A stretch of 64,000 nucleotides of DNA from Trochalopteron elliotii. Lineage: Eukaryota; Chordata; Aves; Passeriformes; Leiothrichidae. The position numbers and the translations under genes were made by a program. The notes beneath the pieces were generated by a model that was given only the letters and a program-made list of their open reading frames with translations, did not search any database and was not told where the DNA came from. How positions within the stretch are numbered: position 1 is the first letter of the stretch; each line of letters begins with the position of its first letter. This document shows positions 30,165-42,700 of this stretch, piece after piece. Where the stretch lies: NCBI GenBank assembly GCA_024734555.1, contig JANPWX010000096.1, forward strand, positions 12,684,445 to 12,748,444. Reading direction: 5' to 3'.

Positions 30165-30449
30165 ACAGATGGAGGCAGACACCTCTCAGTGACACCTGGT
30201 GACACACACAGAAACACAGGAGGCTCCCTCTGAACATCAGCAAACTCTTTCTTACTGTCAGAGCCACCGAGCACTGGCACAGATTGCCCACGGAGGTGGT
30301 GTGTCCCCATTCTTGGAAACTGTCAAACCTTGACTGGACATGGTCGTGGACAACATTCTGTAGGTGGCCCTGCATGAGTCGGGTTGTTGGACTCAACAAG
30401 TACCAGATGCACCTTCCAGCCTCAACCATTCTATGAATCTGTGATTCGC
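30165..30449 (+). mobile_element. CR1 LINE 3' end, second copy
   Basis: Motifs 'aggaggctccctctgaacat', 'gagcactggcacagattgcc', 'ctggacatggtcgtgg', 'gtaggtggccctgcatgag' and the ending 'ccattctatgaatctgtgat' are in CR1 3'-region order. The terminal octamers (two imperfect copies) are preserved. It belongs to a different CR1 subfamily from the copy at 29283. Length is about 285 bp, so it is strongly 5'-truncated. Confidence 0.9.
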
Positions 30450-33400
30450 CTTTCATTCAAGCTATATTTTTTTCCCCAATGGAAATACTCCTAGCATCTC
30501 AAGAGGATGCAGAAATCTTCCTTGTTGGTTTGAGGTAGTCTCAGAATTAACCTTTGGAGTGAAAATAACAGGTCTTGGTATTAAGAGAGGAAAAAAAAAC
30601 CTATCAGGTTCTAAAATACATTGGTTATTATTTTTTCCTTATTTGAGTCTCCTCTAGTTGGCCACTTGGAAGAAATCCCAGCTCCATTAAGGCCAGTGGG
30701 AATCTTGCTCTTTGTTTCAATGAGATCTCAAGATCTCATTCTTTGTGATTAAGATGCCTGAATATTTGCTTTCCTTGAAAAACAAAAACCCACTGCCATT
30801 ATCTTCAATAATTTTTAAATGAGATTTAAAATTGAGATTTTTTTTTTCCCCTTTCATGCTCAGCATTTGTCAAATACATGGTGATATAAAAATTTTATCT
30901 GTACTCATTTGTGTTGACCCATATAACTTGCTCATTGCCACATCTGTGCCAGTAAAATCTTTCTGTCATTCCTCTGTGTATTTCATTTCATGTGAATTAA
31001 TATTACCCAGGAGATTAACACCCTGGGAGGCTTTCTGCAAAACATGAGTATTAGGGAGAAATCAAAAGACATTTGCATAGCTATTTGGCCAATGTGATAG
31101 TAGGAATCTGGTACATAACCTCTTTTGCCTTTATAAATACATGTTAAATATTAGCTGTAACCCAGAATTCTCAGTGTAAGTATTTCACATCCTTCTAGCT
31201 TCTTGCTCAGTTGCACAGACCTCCTCAGACTCAATAAGATTTCTATTGAGAAAACTAATTCAGCAGCAGGGATTTTTTGCACATAAACAGAAAGATAAAG
31301 CACCACCTCAAAAGACAGTCTAATAATATCCAGTGCTTCTAGAAATCCAATACTTTTGCCAAAGGCATTTCTCAGTCTGGAGTTTCTCCTGTGCAAAAAT
31401 GCTTCTTGTTCATTAATTTACAGCCTGAAATGCAGTTCCTGACAAAAGTCTGTCTGGGTGAGACTCCCACCCTGACAGTCCAATGTGTACAATCCATATT
31501 CTGCCTTGTGAAAGGGTACAGATGAGAAACTAGTACAGCTCCTTCAGGCCTGTTTCCTTGATGCTTGTCCTGAGCACTTGAGACTGTTGCCCCCATGACT
31601 CCCCGTGGTCATGGACACGTTGAGTTCCTGAGCTGAACCACTGGAGAGCCAATTAATTTTAATTGGGGTTTCTACATCCTTAGTGGAAAAGCATGCAGTG
31701 CTCCAGTGGTGCTGTGCCACCTCAGCAGGGACAGATCTAGACACAAATGGAGTACAGAATCCTTCAAGAGCAGGGGCAACCAGGGAGGGCAGCAACATCT
31801 ACATCCCTGCTCCTAGCTTCTGCCAGAGCCCCAAAAACTCCCCTGTGTTGGCTCCATCACCAGTAGCACCCAGTGCTGACCAATGGTATTATCCAAGAGG
31901 TCACACCCTCCTGGCACTAGCAGGAAGAGCAAGTCTGCATCTGTAGGAATCACTTCCAAAGTCTCTGTTTTAATTCAGATCATGTCTTTCTTGTAAGAAA
32001 AGTCAGACTTTTGTCTGGCTACAGCTTTTTACATTTAAGGTGGCAAAGCCCTGCCTTGCTTCACTTTGCACTTGCTAAAGAGCAAGTTCAATTACAGGAG
32101 GTAGTTTTGGCAAGTAGGGAAAATGGTCTATTTTTTTTTTTCATTAGGGAAGTTGTAGTTCAGGTGTACTTCTAAACAATAAACTATAGGTGAAAAAACA
32201 ATAATTCACTGTTTGAATTTGAACATACTCAAACCCCCTTTATGGATGTGAAAACATCCTGAGTCACACGCATAATTATTTAGTGTTGTTACTTTTATGA
32301 ATGCTTATTGATGTAAACACATGCTTTATTTATTATATTAAAATTCCTCATACCAGTGGGGTACCTTTTACATTTAGAAATACATATTACATGTAGAAAA
32401 ATCAAAGGAAATAGCAGGAAAATTGACATGAAAATATTCCACAACACCAGCATACTGTTAAGTTAACCATCAGGATCAATCTCAAAAACTGTCCCCAAGC
32501 TCAGGCCTAAAAACCACTCACACTACAAAAAAACTTCTCTGTCCTGGAAGTCATACAGTTATGGCCAACAGCTCTGTTGATCTCAGGTTGTTAAATCCTG
32601 CTTAAATGTCTGACTGGTCACTGTCCCAGACCATCTCCCAGTCCTGTCGCCTCTGCTGTCATTTGCACTCATAAGGATCCCAGGTTTTTGAAATGGAAGT
32701 TCATCATTAAGTTTTTGTCCCTGAATTATTTGCGTTTCATCTGTACAGTCCATAACAGAACCTGGAGGAAGAGACCAGGCAGATTCCTAGGACTTGCAGG
32801 CATGTACAACAATGAGATTTTCTGAGGAAATACAGATGGCAAAGGGCCCCTCAGGCTGGGCCTTCTCAAACATTATGGAGCTGTTTGCAGTTGTAAAGAA
32901 CTGGACTCAGCAGCCCAAGGCATTCCTTCAGCCACTCCATTTCTGTGTTGTTTGTGAGGGGAGTTACCCTTAAATCAGACCCCCAGTTTCACTAAAAGTC
33001 AGCAGATCTTAAACTCTTCTTGGGTGTTTAGCTTCTTGGGCCTTTTTGAATGCCCATTATTGTTTGTTTTTATTTTCAAATTCCTCTGAAGTAGAACAAA
33101 AGGACCTTTGAGAATCAGTGCCTTGTGATTAGAAAGTGGACAGGTACACTTTCTCATCAGGATAAATAAATTCAGTAATTTGATTCAGCCCTTGAGTTTC
33201 AAGTCTCTAAATGTATTACTTGTAATTTCTGCTAATTTCCCTGTGATTTTTCACAGCTTTTATGAACGCAGAAATATAAACTTCATCCACATCTGCTCTG
33301 ATATTGTTTGAGTTCCTGATATAATGGATGCGTGTCAGTAATAACAAAAATAGCTGATCTGTGACAGCCCACGCTCTGTGACAGTTTGTACAATAATTTT

Positions 33401-36400
33401 TTACCCTCAAACTCCATCGCTTCAGAATCCCTTCCTCTCCCATCTGTCCTAAACAAGTGGGAGAGGCTTTTTGCTGGAAAATGTACTTTTTTAAGTACCT
33501 CTCTGGAGGAGAGCATAACAACTCTGCCTTAAGAAAAATGCTGTTAGTCTTTCCCGTGTGTCAGAATGGAAGCTGCTACTAATTATAACTAAGATCCTGT
33601 CAGTTATCTGAATTCACTGGCAATTCTCATAAGATCCTGAAGAAAGTGAGTAAACACATTAACAGGAATGTGCCAGCAGCAAGTCACCATAATTCCCTCC
33701 CCAGCTCTCTAAAACCTACTGCGGGCTTACAGCAGCAGCAGCTCTGTGCTGCAGCCCACGGAACACCTGGGGCCAGTGCAAGCAGCCTGACCCAGGCTAG
33801 CAGCTGTCTCCAAACAGGCACATCCATAGCAGGAGAGCAATGCAATAGCTGGCAATCTTCTTGACAGGTCCAGAATATACCGGAGATTTGGACAACAGTG
33901 GGGAAAATCTGTCACTCAGGCTCTTTTACCTGAGGAGCTAAGGGGGAAAAAACCTTTAGGTAAAAAAAGGGTGTGCATTAAAATATGGCACCAGCCTCCC
34001 TGGCAGTTTGGGTATACTGGGTTATGCCATGCTCTTTGTTGAACCCAAAAGAACAGAAATCTTTCTGCTGAGACACAAGATGCTGTTAATATTTCTGTAG
34101 AGCCAAGTCTTCCCTAGGGACCATTCTTGCAATCACAGGATGTATGCACAGACCAGAAAGGACTGCTTCTCATGAAATCATAACCATCTTTGCTACTGGG
34201 ACCCTCTTGTACCTCTCTGGAGGTGTAAATAGCCCTTCACAGGAGCCACTGTAAAACACACCCATCTGAAGTCTCCTGCACCTGCTAAAGGAATACAAAG
34301 ATGGCTTAGGGAAAACAAGAACCTGATCCAATGCTCAGCAGGAGAGCAGATTAAGTATCCTCCTTCTTCAGGGCTTTTTATTGTTATTCATAAATAACAA
34401 CAGGTGCAGTAGCTGATTTCTTTTTTCCAAAATACACAGCAATGCCTTTGAAAGACGGGATTTTTCAAGCCAAATACGACCATGGAACCACACTGCTGGG
34501 TGGAGAGCACAGCAGTGCTCTTTCCAGGGTTTGATACAATTCACATTCCTGCACACAGGGCAAGAGAAGAGGAGGAGAGGGAGAAGAATAGAAAAGATTA
34601 ACAGACATTGAAGGATGCAGTATATTCAGTAAAAGCTTAATGAGATAATCCCATGGTAACTGTCAGGCTTCGGCTTTTGTGCATAGCTATCTGCAGAAAT
34701 GCTACCAGCACATGGCTTGCTTGCTGCTGACACTTTCTGTTAAAGAGGGAAAAACCTGTGAGGAGGTCTGGATTACCCACAGGCTTGCCAAAAGGACCTA
34801 AATCTAGGGGCATGATGTGTGCATGGCACATGTACTCTGGTGGCCTGGACAAGATGGTTTAAAGGTATCTGGTAGTATGTACCGCAACTGTAGCATGGTA
34901 TGGGGAGTTAAAATTAAAGATAGGGAGCCTAAACTGATTTTATAACAATAGGATTCATTTTTCCTTTCTCAAAGATCTGACAGTTTTTGCAGAGTCAAAA
35001 TTTAAATAAGCAACTTCAGAATCCTTCAAGATTCTTTTACGGCATTTATAGTATTTTTTTCCCCAAGTAGCAGCTACCATTTAATATCATGTACCAAGTC
35101 ATTTAATAGCTGTCTGAGTGAAAATTCCAGAGTCTTTTCTCTTTTATTTCTCATCTTGAACAGACTAACACCATTTTGACTTCCATCCAGATTTGTGTCA
35201 GGCTTTGGTCTTAACTGCTCTAAATAGAATGGAAATCAACAGTGTTGCATAGGAACAAATTACTAACCCATGCAATGACAGACTCAGAACAAAGGTCTTC
35301 TTCCAATTTCTCTTGGCTGTGACAGCTGACAGTGCTGTCCTACTGCACTGGCTTCTGGAATGAGTGATCTAGGATCAGATTAGCCTGAAAGAATTGTAGC
35401 AGGATTACAAATTAATGAAAACTTTAAAAACCTTCTTTTACTAGGAGCTCAGGCTTGGCCCATGCTGACAGAGACCAAGAAGCATTACCTAAGGGCTGCT
35501 CACAATTCTTCTTTTGAAAAGGTACTGTGACAGATATGTAATGTCTGGTATTGCTGTAATACAACTGCATTTTCTCACATGAGGTCTGCAGATACCAGCC
35601 CTCATATAGCTGTAGATGAACTCCAGTGGCACATATTAGTTGGGGAGTAGGAGAATTTTAATGCAGCACACAGGAGTTTGGGGCATTCTCTCCCTGAGGA
35701 ATTTGCAGTCTTCACACATCCATGATGGGTTTGCAGGTCTGAGTCACACCAGTGAGTCATGCTGTCAGCTAGTAGTGGGTGTCAGAGTCAGTACAGCACT
35801 CAGCTTCCAGGCCATCTATGCCTGTCCCCACTGCTTGATCCATGTGTTTGGCTGAGAGCAGGGGCTATTTCTAGCCACCAGCTTGGTAGCCCTTGTTACA
35901 TGTTCTGATCGGTCAGTAGAGAAATGCCCTAGCTAGAATCAGCATCTTCCAGGGATCTTTCAAAACCTGAAGAGGAAAATGGTTAATATTTATGAGGCCA
36001 GCCTAAAATAGCTTCTGAAAGGGAAGAAAATTTAAAGAGGAGGCATTTTCCCTAAACTGATGGAAGAAGTCAGGGAACTACTTATTGGCTTTGGAACTCA
36101 GAAAAGAGAAATGAAATGGTAGCACACCTTAAACTTCTTCATGAACTTCTTCATGTGCTGACTGAGTCTGGGCTGTGCTATTTGATTTGCTCAACTGGCA
36201 AAGCTGACATGACAGTTTCACACTCATCAGAATTAGGGGCAAATTCCTTAGGCAGATCACCTCTCTTGGGTGTTGTCTTTCCAAATAAGACTGCGAGCTG
36301 ATGTAAAAATCTCCTACTATGTCTTTTTATTTGCAAAGGATCCCTTGGTCTGAAAGTACACCATTCTTTCATCCCATCATTTGCAGTTTTGGTACTTAAT

Positions 36401-38866
36401 TAAAAATAGTGATAGCAGCCCTGGAGTTATTTTTCAGTTAAAGGCTGTTTGTCACAATGTTGACCTCTGATATATAAAGGCACTTCAGAAACCAAATGAG
36501 AAATAGCCCTGAGCAACCTGATCAGTGTCCCTGCTCATCTGTATGTTGGAGTAGCCCATCTCCAGAGCTGCCTTGCTTTCCTACCTCAGCATTTCTGTGA
36601 CTCAGACACATGTCGCTTCTTGCTGAGCTGCAGCAGCCATCCTTGTCAACCACTAAACAGAACTTTTCACATAAGGCAATCATGGTGCTTCTTACAAACT
36701 CAGTGTCTCTAAACTTCTCTGTTATATAAGATTAAGCATACAAAATAGAAAAACATGCTGTTCCAGAATCACAGCTTGTAGAATACTTCAATCAGCATGC
36801 AGCTCAGTACCTGTCTTGAAAGCATAAATGGCAATAGGAAACAATTCAAGATGTAATACAGTAAGGTGTCTGGAATAGAGAGTACCCCAAATGCTGCCTG
36901 TGAGATTTGGTGAACCTTATCACAGTGAATTGCTAGATCTTGAGCTCCTGTGTAGGATGAATTCTCCTAGACACCCTGAGGAGGTGGTTGGTGCTGTTCT
37001 ACTTTTTTCTTATGAAGGGTACCACAAGTTCTTCAAGACCTAAAAAGGGAAGGCAAGTACTAGAAAGGAGATGTATGCATGGCAGAGTGAAGGAGCTTTA
37101 GATCAGGTGGAGACACAGGGAAGAATGTTTCATATCAAGAAAGATCCTGGTCCATTTTCATAAGCCCAAACCACAAGTTAGTTCCCCCACTTCTTACCCA
37201 GATGAGGGTGGACACAGTTTCCATTTGAGTTTGTGTAACAATGCAGTTCATTCTTTCCCTGGGGAATACAAGCCCAGGCATGGGACATGCATTTAGGAAG
37301 CTTGCTGTGTAGAGTAAATGTCTCGTGTTGTGAGTGAATGCATCTTTGGAGTCTCTGACCAGAAGCTCTGTATACATGGTTTCATAGTGAAGATGAAGCT
37401 CAAGGAAACCACAGGATCTGAATCAGGATAAGGATGTTGGTTAAGCCAAGGGGGGAGACACCTTAGCAGATGCTGTAAAAGTCCCCTAATTTTTAAGTTT
37501 GGATTTTTCCCACACCTGTATCATGGTCTGTTCTGCACATTCTTATATATAGTCGCTAGGCTAAACAAGGCTGTGAGCTGTATTTTTTTCTCCCAGGGGT
37601 AGGTGGCTTGATGGAAATCACCTTCCACACGTAACAGAGCCTGTGTGGTCAATACCTGCCGTACTCATACAGACACAACTGGGTCTTAAGCATCTGCAAT
37701 TTCACACAGAGAGGAGCTCCTCCTTTGGCTCAGAAACACCCAGCCCAGGGTGTTCAGTTATCTCACTGGAGTGGCACTGTTTCTTATAATCCTCTTTTGG
37801 AAGGAATTTTGTATACTGGCACTTTTATCACAAGTAGTATTTCTATTTTTTCCCCTCTGTTCACTCAGCTGTTTTATTTCACCCTGGCGTAAGGTTTTGG
37901 GAAGGAAAACACAGTCTTTTCACAAGGGTTACAGCTTTGCACTTTCTGCTTGCCTGTGAAGATGAAATGTTTGACTCCAGAAGCGTATTTTAGCAGCTTA
38001 ATAAAACAAAAGAGGTAGCACTCTTGACCACCTTGAACAGTATCAGAATCTACTGGCAGAGTTGTGTGCCCTTCAGCCAGCCCCAGGGAGAATGAGCAGA
38101 GCCAGTGGATGCCTCTGCCTCTATTGGTCTCTGTGTGTCTGCACATGAACCAAACAATAATGCTTGGAAATTTTTCAAATATATCCTGTGGTTCATTGTG
38201 TGAAGTGAGGTTGTTGTTGCTGTTTTAGGTCATTAACATTGCCTTTGTGTCACCCAGTCCAGAGATCATCAGTGCATTGTCTATTGGAGCTGCCTCAAAC
38301 ATATTTTTGTAATAATAATGAGGTGAAGGATATCCTGTAGGTCAGATATCCATTGCTCCTGGTCTCTCTAAAGTACATTATCTGTTAGTATAAGAGCCTC
38401 TGCTTCTGCCTCTAGCAGTTTTCATAATGGAAGTATCTATTAATTCACTAATGCAGATCAACTTATTCAAATGCTTCAGATGCTCTTGTACACGTATTAT
38501 TGCCATATGAAAATATACATATATATATATATAAATCATCACCATGTCCTAACTATGTCTTGTCTTTCATGCACATTTGAAACTGGTGAAGTATGTCTGG
38601 TCCTCAGACTTCCCATAACATCTTTATCTGATCCATAAATCTTTGCAGATGCCTGGAAGGACCTTTCTTCAGTGTCACTGCTTTCTTTACATTCATTTTA
38701 AAGTTTAACTTTGATTTTTCACACTCCTAAGGTCCTGATAGGACAGGAGAACTTGGTTTTAGACAAGTCATCCTCACCTATTCCTTTAAAAGATTCATCA
38801 TATTAATGTTCTATATATTTCCTTTAGCATTTCTGCAGCTTTTTTTTTGCAGACACCAGCTCATGT
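30450..38866. other. Intergenic stretch without supported genes
   Basis: No gene or strong repeat is recognised here. A 10-bp palindromic repeat (30719-30740), a tandem 12-mer (36132-36155), a short TA run (38517-38532) and a weak candidate Ty3/gypsy fragment (32763-32960) are the only structures seen. A both-frames-open minus segment at 33216-33521 has no recognisable protein motif. Confidence 0.6.
32763..32960 (+). pseudogene. Weak candidate Ty3/gypsy pol fragment (connection region)
   Basis: One frame reads RFLGLAGMYNN at about 32781-32813. It matches the RRFLGLAGYY hallmark that follows reverse transcriptase in Ty3/gypsy polyproteins. After a stop there is a loosely similar stretch with GPLRLGLL and, about 30 residues on, SATPFL, spaced roughly as expected. 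Upstream and downstream similarity fades. It is in the opposite orientation to the clearer remnant at 38.9-39.8 kb. A chance match cannot be excluded. Confidence 0.3.
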
Positions 38867-39760
38867 TGCTACCAGAATTTCTCTTCTGGGCTTGTATTTC
38901 ACTTTGAAGTCATGCCTTTGTAGGTTTATGATCATGTGTGAAGTCTAGATGGTGCAGAAGCTTAAGATTTGTCAAAAATATCCCCTAAGGTTTGTAATCT
39001 ATTTCAGCTATACTGCACAGTATGTACTGACATGCAGTGACAGTGGTAAATTCTTTTCTATTTGAGTATAATTTTCCTGTGATAGTTCTATGCTCTCAAT
39101 CCTTATGCCCCCAAAGTGTCTCCTGTAAAATACTGCTTCGTCCACTATTTACGGCTTATCTACCTTTCCAGTGTTGTGACCTGAATTTCTAGGAACATAC
39201 CCTGGAACACATCCAGCGAGTTTGTTGCTGCCATTTATTGTGGTTTAAAAATGATGCAGCCCCTGTATTCTCAAAGTTCTCATCAAAATTTCCCAATAAG
39301 ATGTGTTTTCTATTTTGGGCTTCATAATAAGGATCTGTATAGATCTCTTAATAGGTAAACCATTGTGTTTATTATGGATTCTGATTTTTCCAGCAAGAAG
39401 CTAGAGATTTGAGAATGCTTTGTTATCTTCACTTTGTTTGAACAGGTCCAGAGGTATTTTTTCCTAAGGTTTGGCCAAAGTAACTCACGCAACATCTATT
39501 TTTATTTTGCTGTGATTCAGTTTTAGCTGACACTCCATCTTATGAGTTGTGCCATTAGGTTTTTGTTGAGTGTCTCTATATACCAGATAGTCAACAGCAA
39601 CGACTTCTATTCCACCTAATATTTCACTGTACCCTTTCTGGACTTGTGTTATATGAGTGTAGAAGAAGGTATATTCTGGGAGAGTTATCTTCCAGACAAA
39701 CAGAAGTGTGTACTTCAATTCCTTCTTCTTCAGATTGTCCAATCTGACATGATGTCCCAA
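38867..39760 (-). pseudogene. Ty3/gypsy LTR-retrotransposon pol remnant (reverse transcriptase to RNase H)
   Basis: In the minus-strand frame opening at 39760, an open stretch of 91 codons holds QKGYSEILGGIEVV followed by AVDYLVY (39578-39640). This matches the VFQ...LEG...VVDDILVY region of Ty3/gypsy reverse transcriptase, with the first catalytic Asp replaced by Val, and LKLNHSK follows about 18 residues later. Staying in the same frame but crossing about ten stop codons, one finds SEDNKAFSNL (the TEE..KAF motif), then ENYTQIEKN (about 39050-39078, the YAQIEKE motif of RNase H), then LQRHDFKVKYKPRREIL (about 38870-38922, the RLQRYDF..YKPGKE motif). The roughly 220-codon spacing between first and last motif is normal for the family. 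I see no clear protease, gag, integrase or LTRs. It is an inactive, very old copy. Confidence 0.75.
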
Positions 39761-42700
39761 AGCAGATTTTGATTGCTGAAGTAGTAGTCATGTAAGTGAT
39801 GTTCTTTAGGCTGGTTAGACTGTAGCTGGGCTGTAGGAAAGAAGAAAGGAGAAGTGAGGCATTTGCTCCAAGGACGATGTCCTGTATAATCACATAATCT
39901 AGCAGAAAAGGGGAGAAGACTGGGTGCTGCACAGTAGCTCAGGCTCAGCACAGACCCTTAGTTCTGATACTTGATTCTGGTAGCTATAGAAGGCCCTTAG
40001 TCCTTTATCTCACACCAGTGCTGGAAATCCCAACTGCTGAGGCTCCCCCTTTTTCACTCGTGCTCAGCCATATGCTGCTGCTGTCCCCTGTCACGCTGCA
40101 TTTAGAACTATCTGAATCCTTGGAGTCTGGGAGGCATCAGGACTCCCTTAAACATACCAGGAAAAGCTTCCTCAATCTTTTCTGCTGGAAGGCAAGTTCT
40201 CAGGCATCCCACAGACTATAAAATTTTTACCATGCTTCCTGAAGCTAAGACAAATATTCTTAGGAATGGCTCTGTTGTCGCAGCTATCACACAGGCATCA
40301 AGACTTGTCCAAATGCTTACATCCAAACCTGCATTTCCCCAGGAGGCCTTTATGACATTATCAGCCTTGCTGACAAAAACTATATGGATGTTGTGGCTTA
40401 GATTCAATGTTTTGAGTTGTTCTGCCCATTCTGACAGGGCAGTTCACGTAACAATCATGAGGCTTATGTGCATTTTCTCATACTGCATTGCAGCAAAAGT
40501 GAAAGTGGCTGCAATCTTGCTAGATTTTCCATCCCTTCCTGCAAGGACCTGAACTGTTTCTCTCTGCCTGTTCCATGCAGAAGCCTTTGCTTTTACACAA
40601 TTCATTAATATCCTTATCCAACAACAGACACTACCTGCTTCCTGTGACTGTGCTCTGCCACATGCTTTCTTTCAACTGATTTTTGTACCTTGCTGTTGCT
40701 TCCGTATTTCTTTTTATTCCTTTTCTTTTCATTTATTTCCGGCTATATGGCTTTCCATCACATATATATCATGAATAATTCCTTTGACCCAGGAAGTAAT
40801 TTTTGGCTCCTTTCCTGTCTTTGTTCACCCTTATTGTGTCCTCCACAGTCTGAAATTGTTTTCATTTTTCTTTTAGAGAGGTTTCATGTGACTACTGCAG
40901 CTGCTGTCATTCTGTTACTTCTATATATATTTCTTGATTTAAATTCATCTGATGCCCAAGAACCATTTATTTTGCATATCTCTTTGTGTCTGTCACTAAA
41001 ATCGTTCCATGAAATCCCTTTGCGTCACTTTCAGATTGTTTCCTATTTCTTATAGAAAATATCACCTTGCCTATGTCTGAGAAACAATTTGTCTCTTTTC
41101 CCATGGTTCAATTCTGCTCATCTTGATGAACTCTAATTAGACTTTTCTCTAAATAGCACATTTCTACTTTCTTCCATACTAACCTTCAAGCTTTGCATGG
41201 ACAGCTGCAAACTTAGCATCAAGTAATTTATTTTCTTCTACCAAATCCTGAAATACTTTTGTCCTAATCCTGAAGGTCTAGTCATGCATCACTAATTAGT
41301 TTCTTCTTCCTTTTTTAGGGAAAATAATTCTCCTTGACTGTACTGCCTTCTATTTGTGCCAAGTTTAGTGTTGGTACTCTTTCAAAACATTCCTGTAAGG
41401 AAGCAGTATGGTTTGAATTGGTGAATTATGAAAAAATCAAAACAACCTACTTGTGTGCACATGACATTTCCAAAAGAAGACAAATTAGTGAAATGAAGAT
41501 GCAGTTTAAGCAGCATTAAGCAAAGTCAGTTCTCTTTGAAGAGGACTCTTGGTTCCTTAAAAATTTCAGTTCTTAAAATCGGTGTAAAAGCAGCTAAAAC
41601 TTAATCTCAAAACCAGTTGTCCTCAGTAAACTTATCACAGATACACTGACAATCTATCACTAGTTCAAACAATGATTAAGGAGCAGCTTTTTTTCCAGAG
41701 AGATGGATGAGACAAATTCCAAATTCTCTCAATGCAACTTATTTAGGAAACATGAAAATATGAGCTGAGCAACTTGACTCTGGAGTATGCTGCTTGCTGT
41801 TAAGATGATTTAATGGCAGGAAAATAGTTCAGATTTCCCCATAGCTGTAGTAATACAGTCTGTACAGCTGATTTCCACGTTGTCAACTTTAATGAAGTTG
41901 AAAACATGCTGACAATTCAGTAATGTTTTCTTTTCAGCTGTGCAAATGCTGTGGCAACAGATTACAGCAGGATTGTAAGCACTTAACAAGAGCATTACAA
42001 AAAGAAAATAATAATTTAGATTAGAGATGAAAAGAGAAAAAAAATGGAAATAAATTAATTTAATGAAAAAAAATATTCACTACTCTAAGATTTTTAAGTA
42101 CAATAGCAGAAAAACTAGCCCATGATGTATTCTCCTTAGTGTTTTATGTACCAGTTTTAAAGCTGTCTTTCTGCATTTTTTTCATTAGGTAATAAAAAGA
42201 AGCAAACAAATGAACTTCTGCTAATTGTAACTGTTAAACAGAATGACATACCAAACATTTCACTGACTGCATTTTGGATAAATGTCTTTATTCTGAGTTC
42301 CAGCACTGTCCACAGTATGCTAATTTTGTTAGAATGATGTATGCTTTGGAGATCTACAAGTCTGTCTTGAGGTCAGAAATGATCATCATCCAAACAAAAA
42401 CTTCAGCACTGATTTGCAGTAGAAATTTTAAAGCAAAATTTAGTTAAATCTACTTCTGGTTTCATGGAGGTATTTTCATCTCAGAAGGCTGAATAAGGAA
42501 GTTCAGTGCAGGATGCAAAGAAAAATACCTATACAAAAAGATTTTGGAAATAGCTGCAGAAATTAACTGAATGTGTGTTTTTCTGTTTGTGTATGTGTAC
42601 ACATGTTGTGGGATAGAATTATTTCATGAAAGTATTGCCGATGACCTGTCCATCAAGAGTACAACTCATGTCTCATCTCAGTGCTGTCCAATACTCATTC

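Noticed and set aside
33216..33521. Minus-strand segment open in two frames
   Set aside because: No protein similarity recognised and no splice or promoter context. Left as unannotated sequence.
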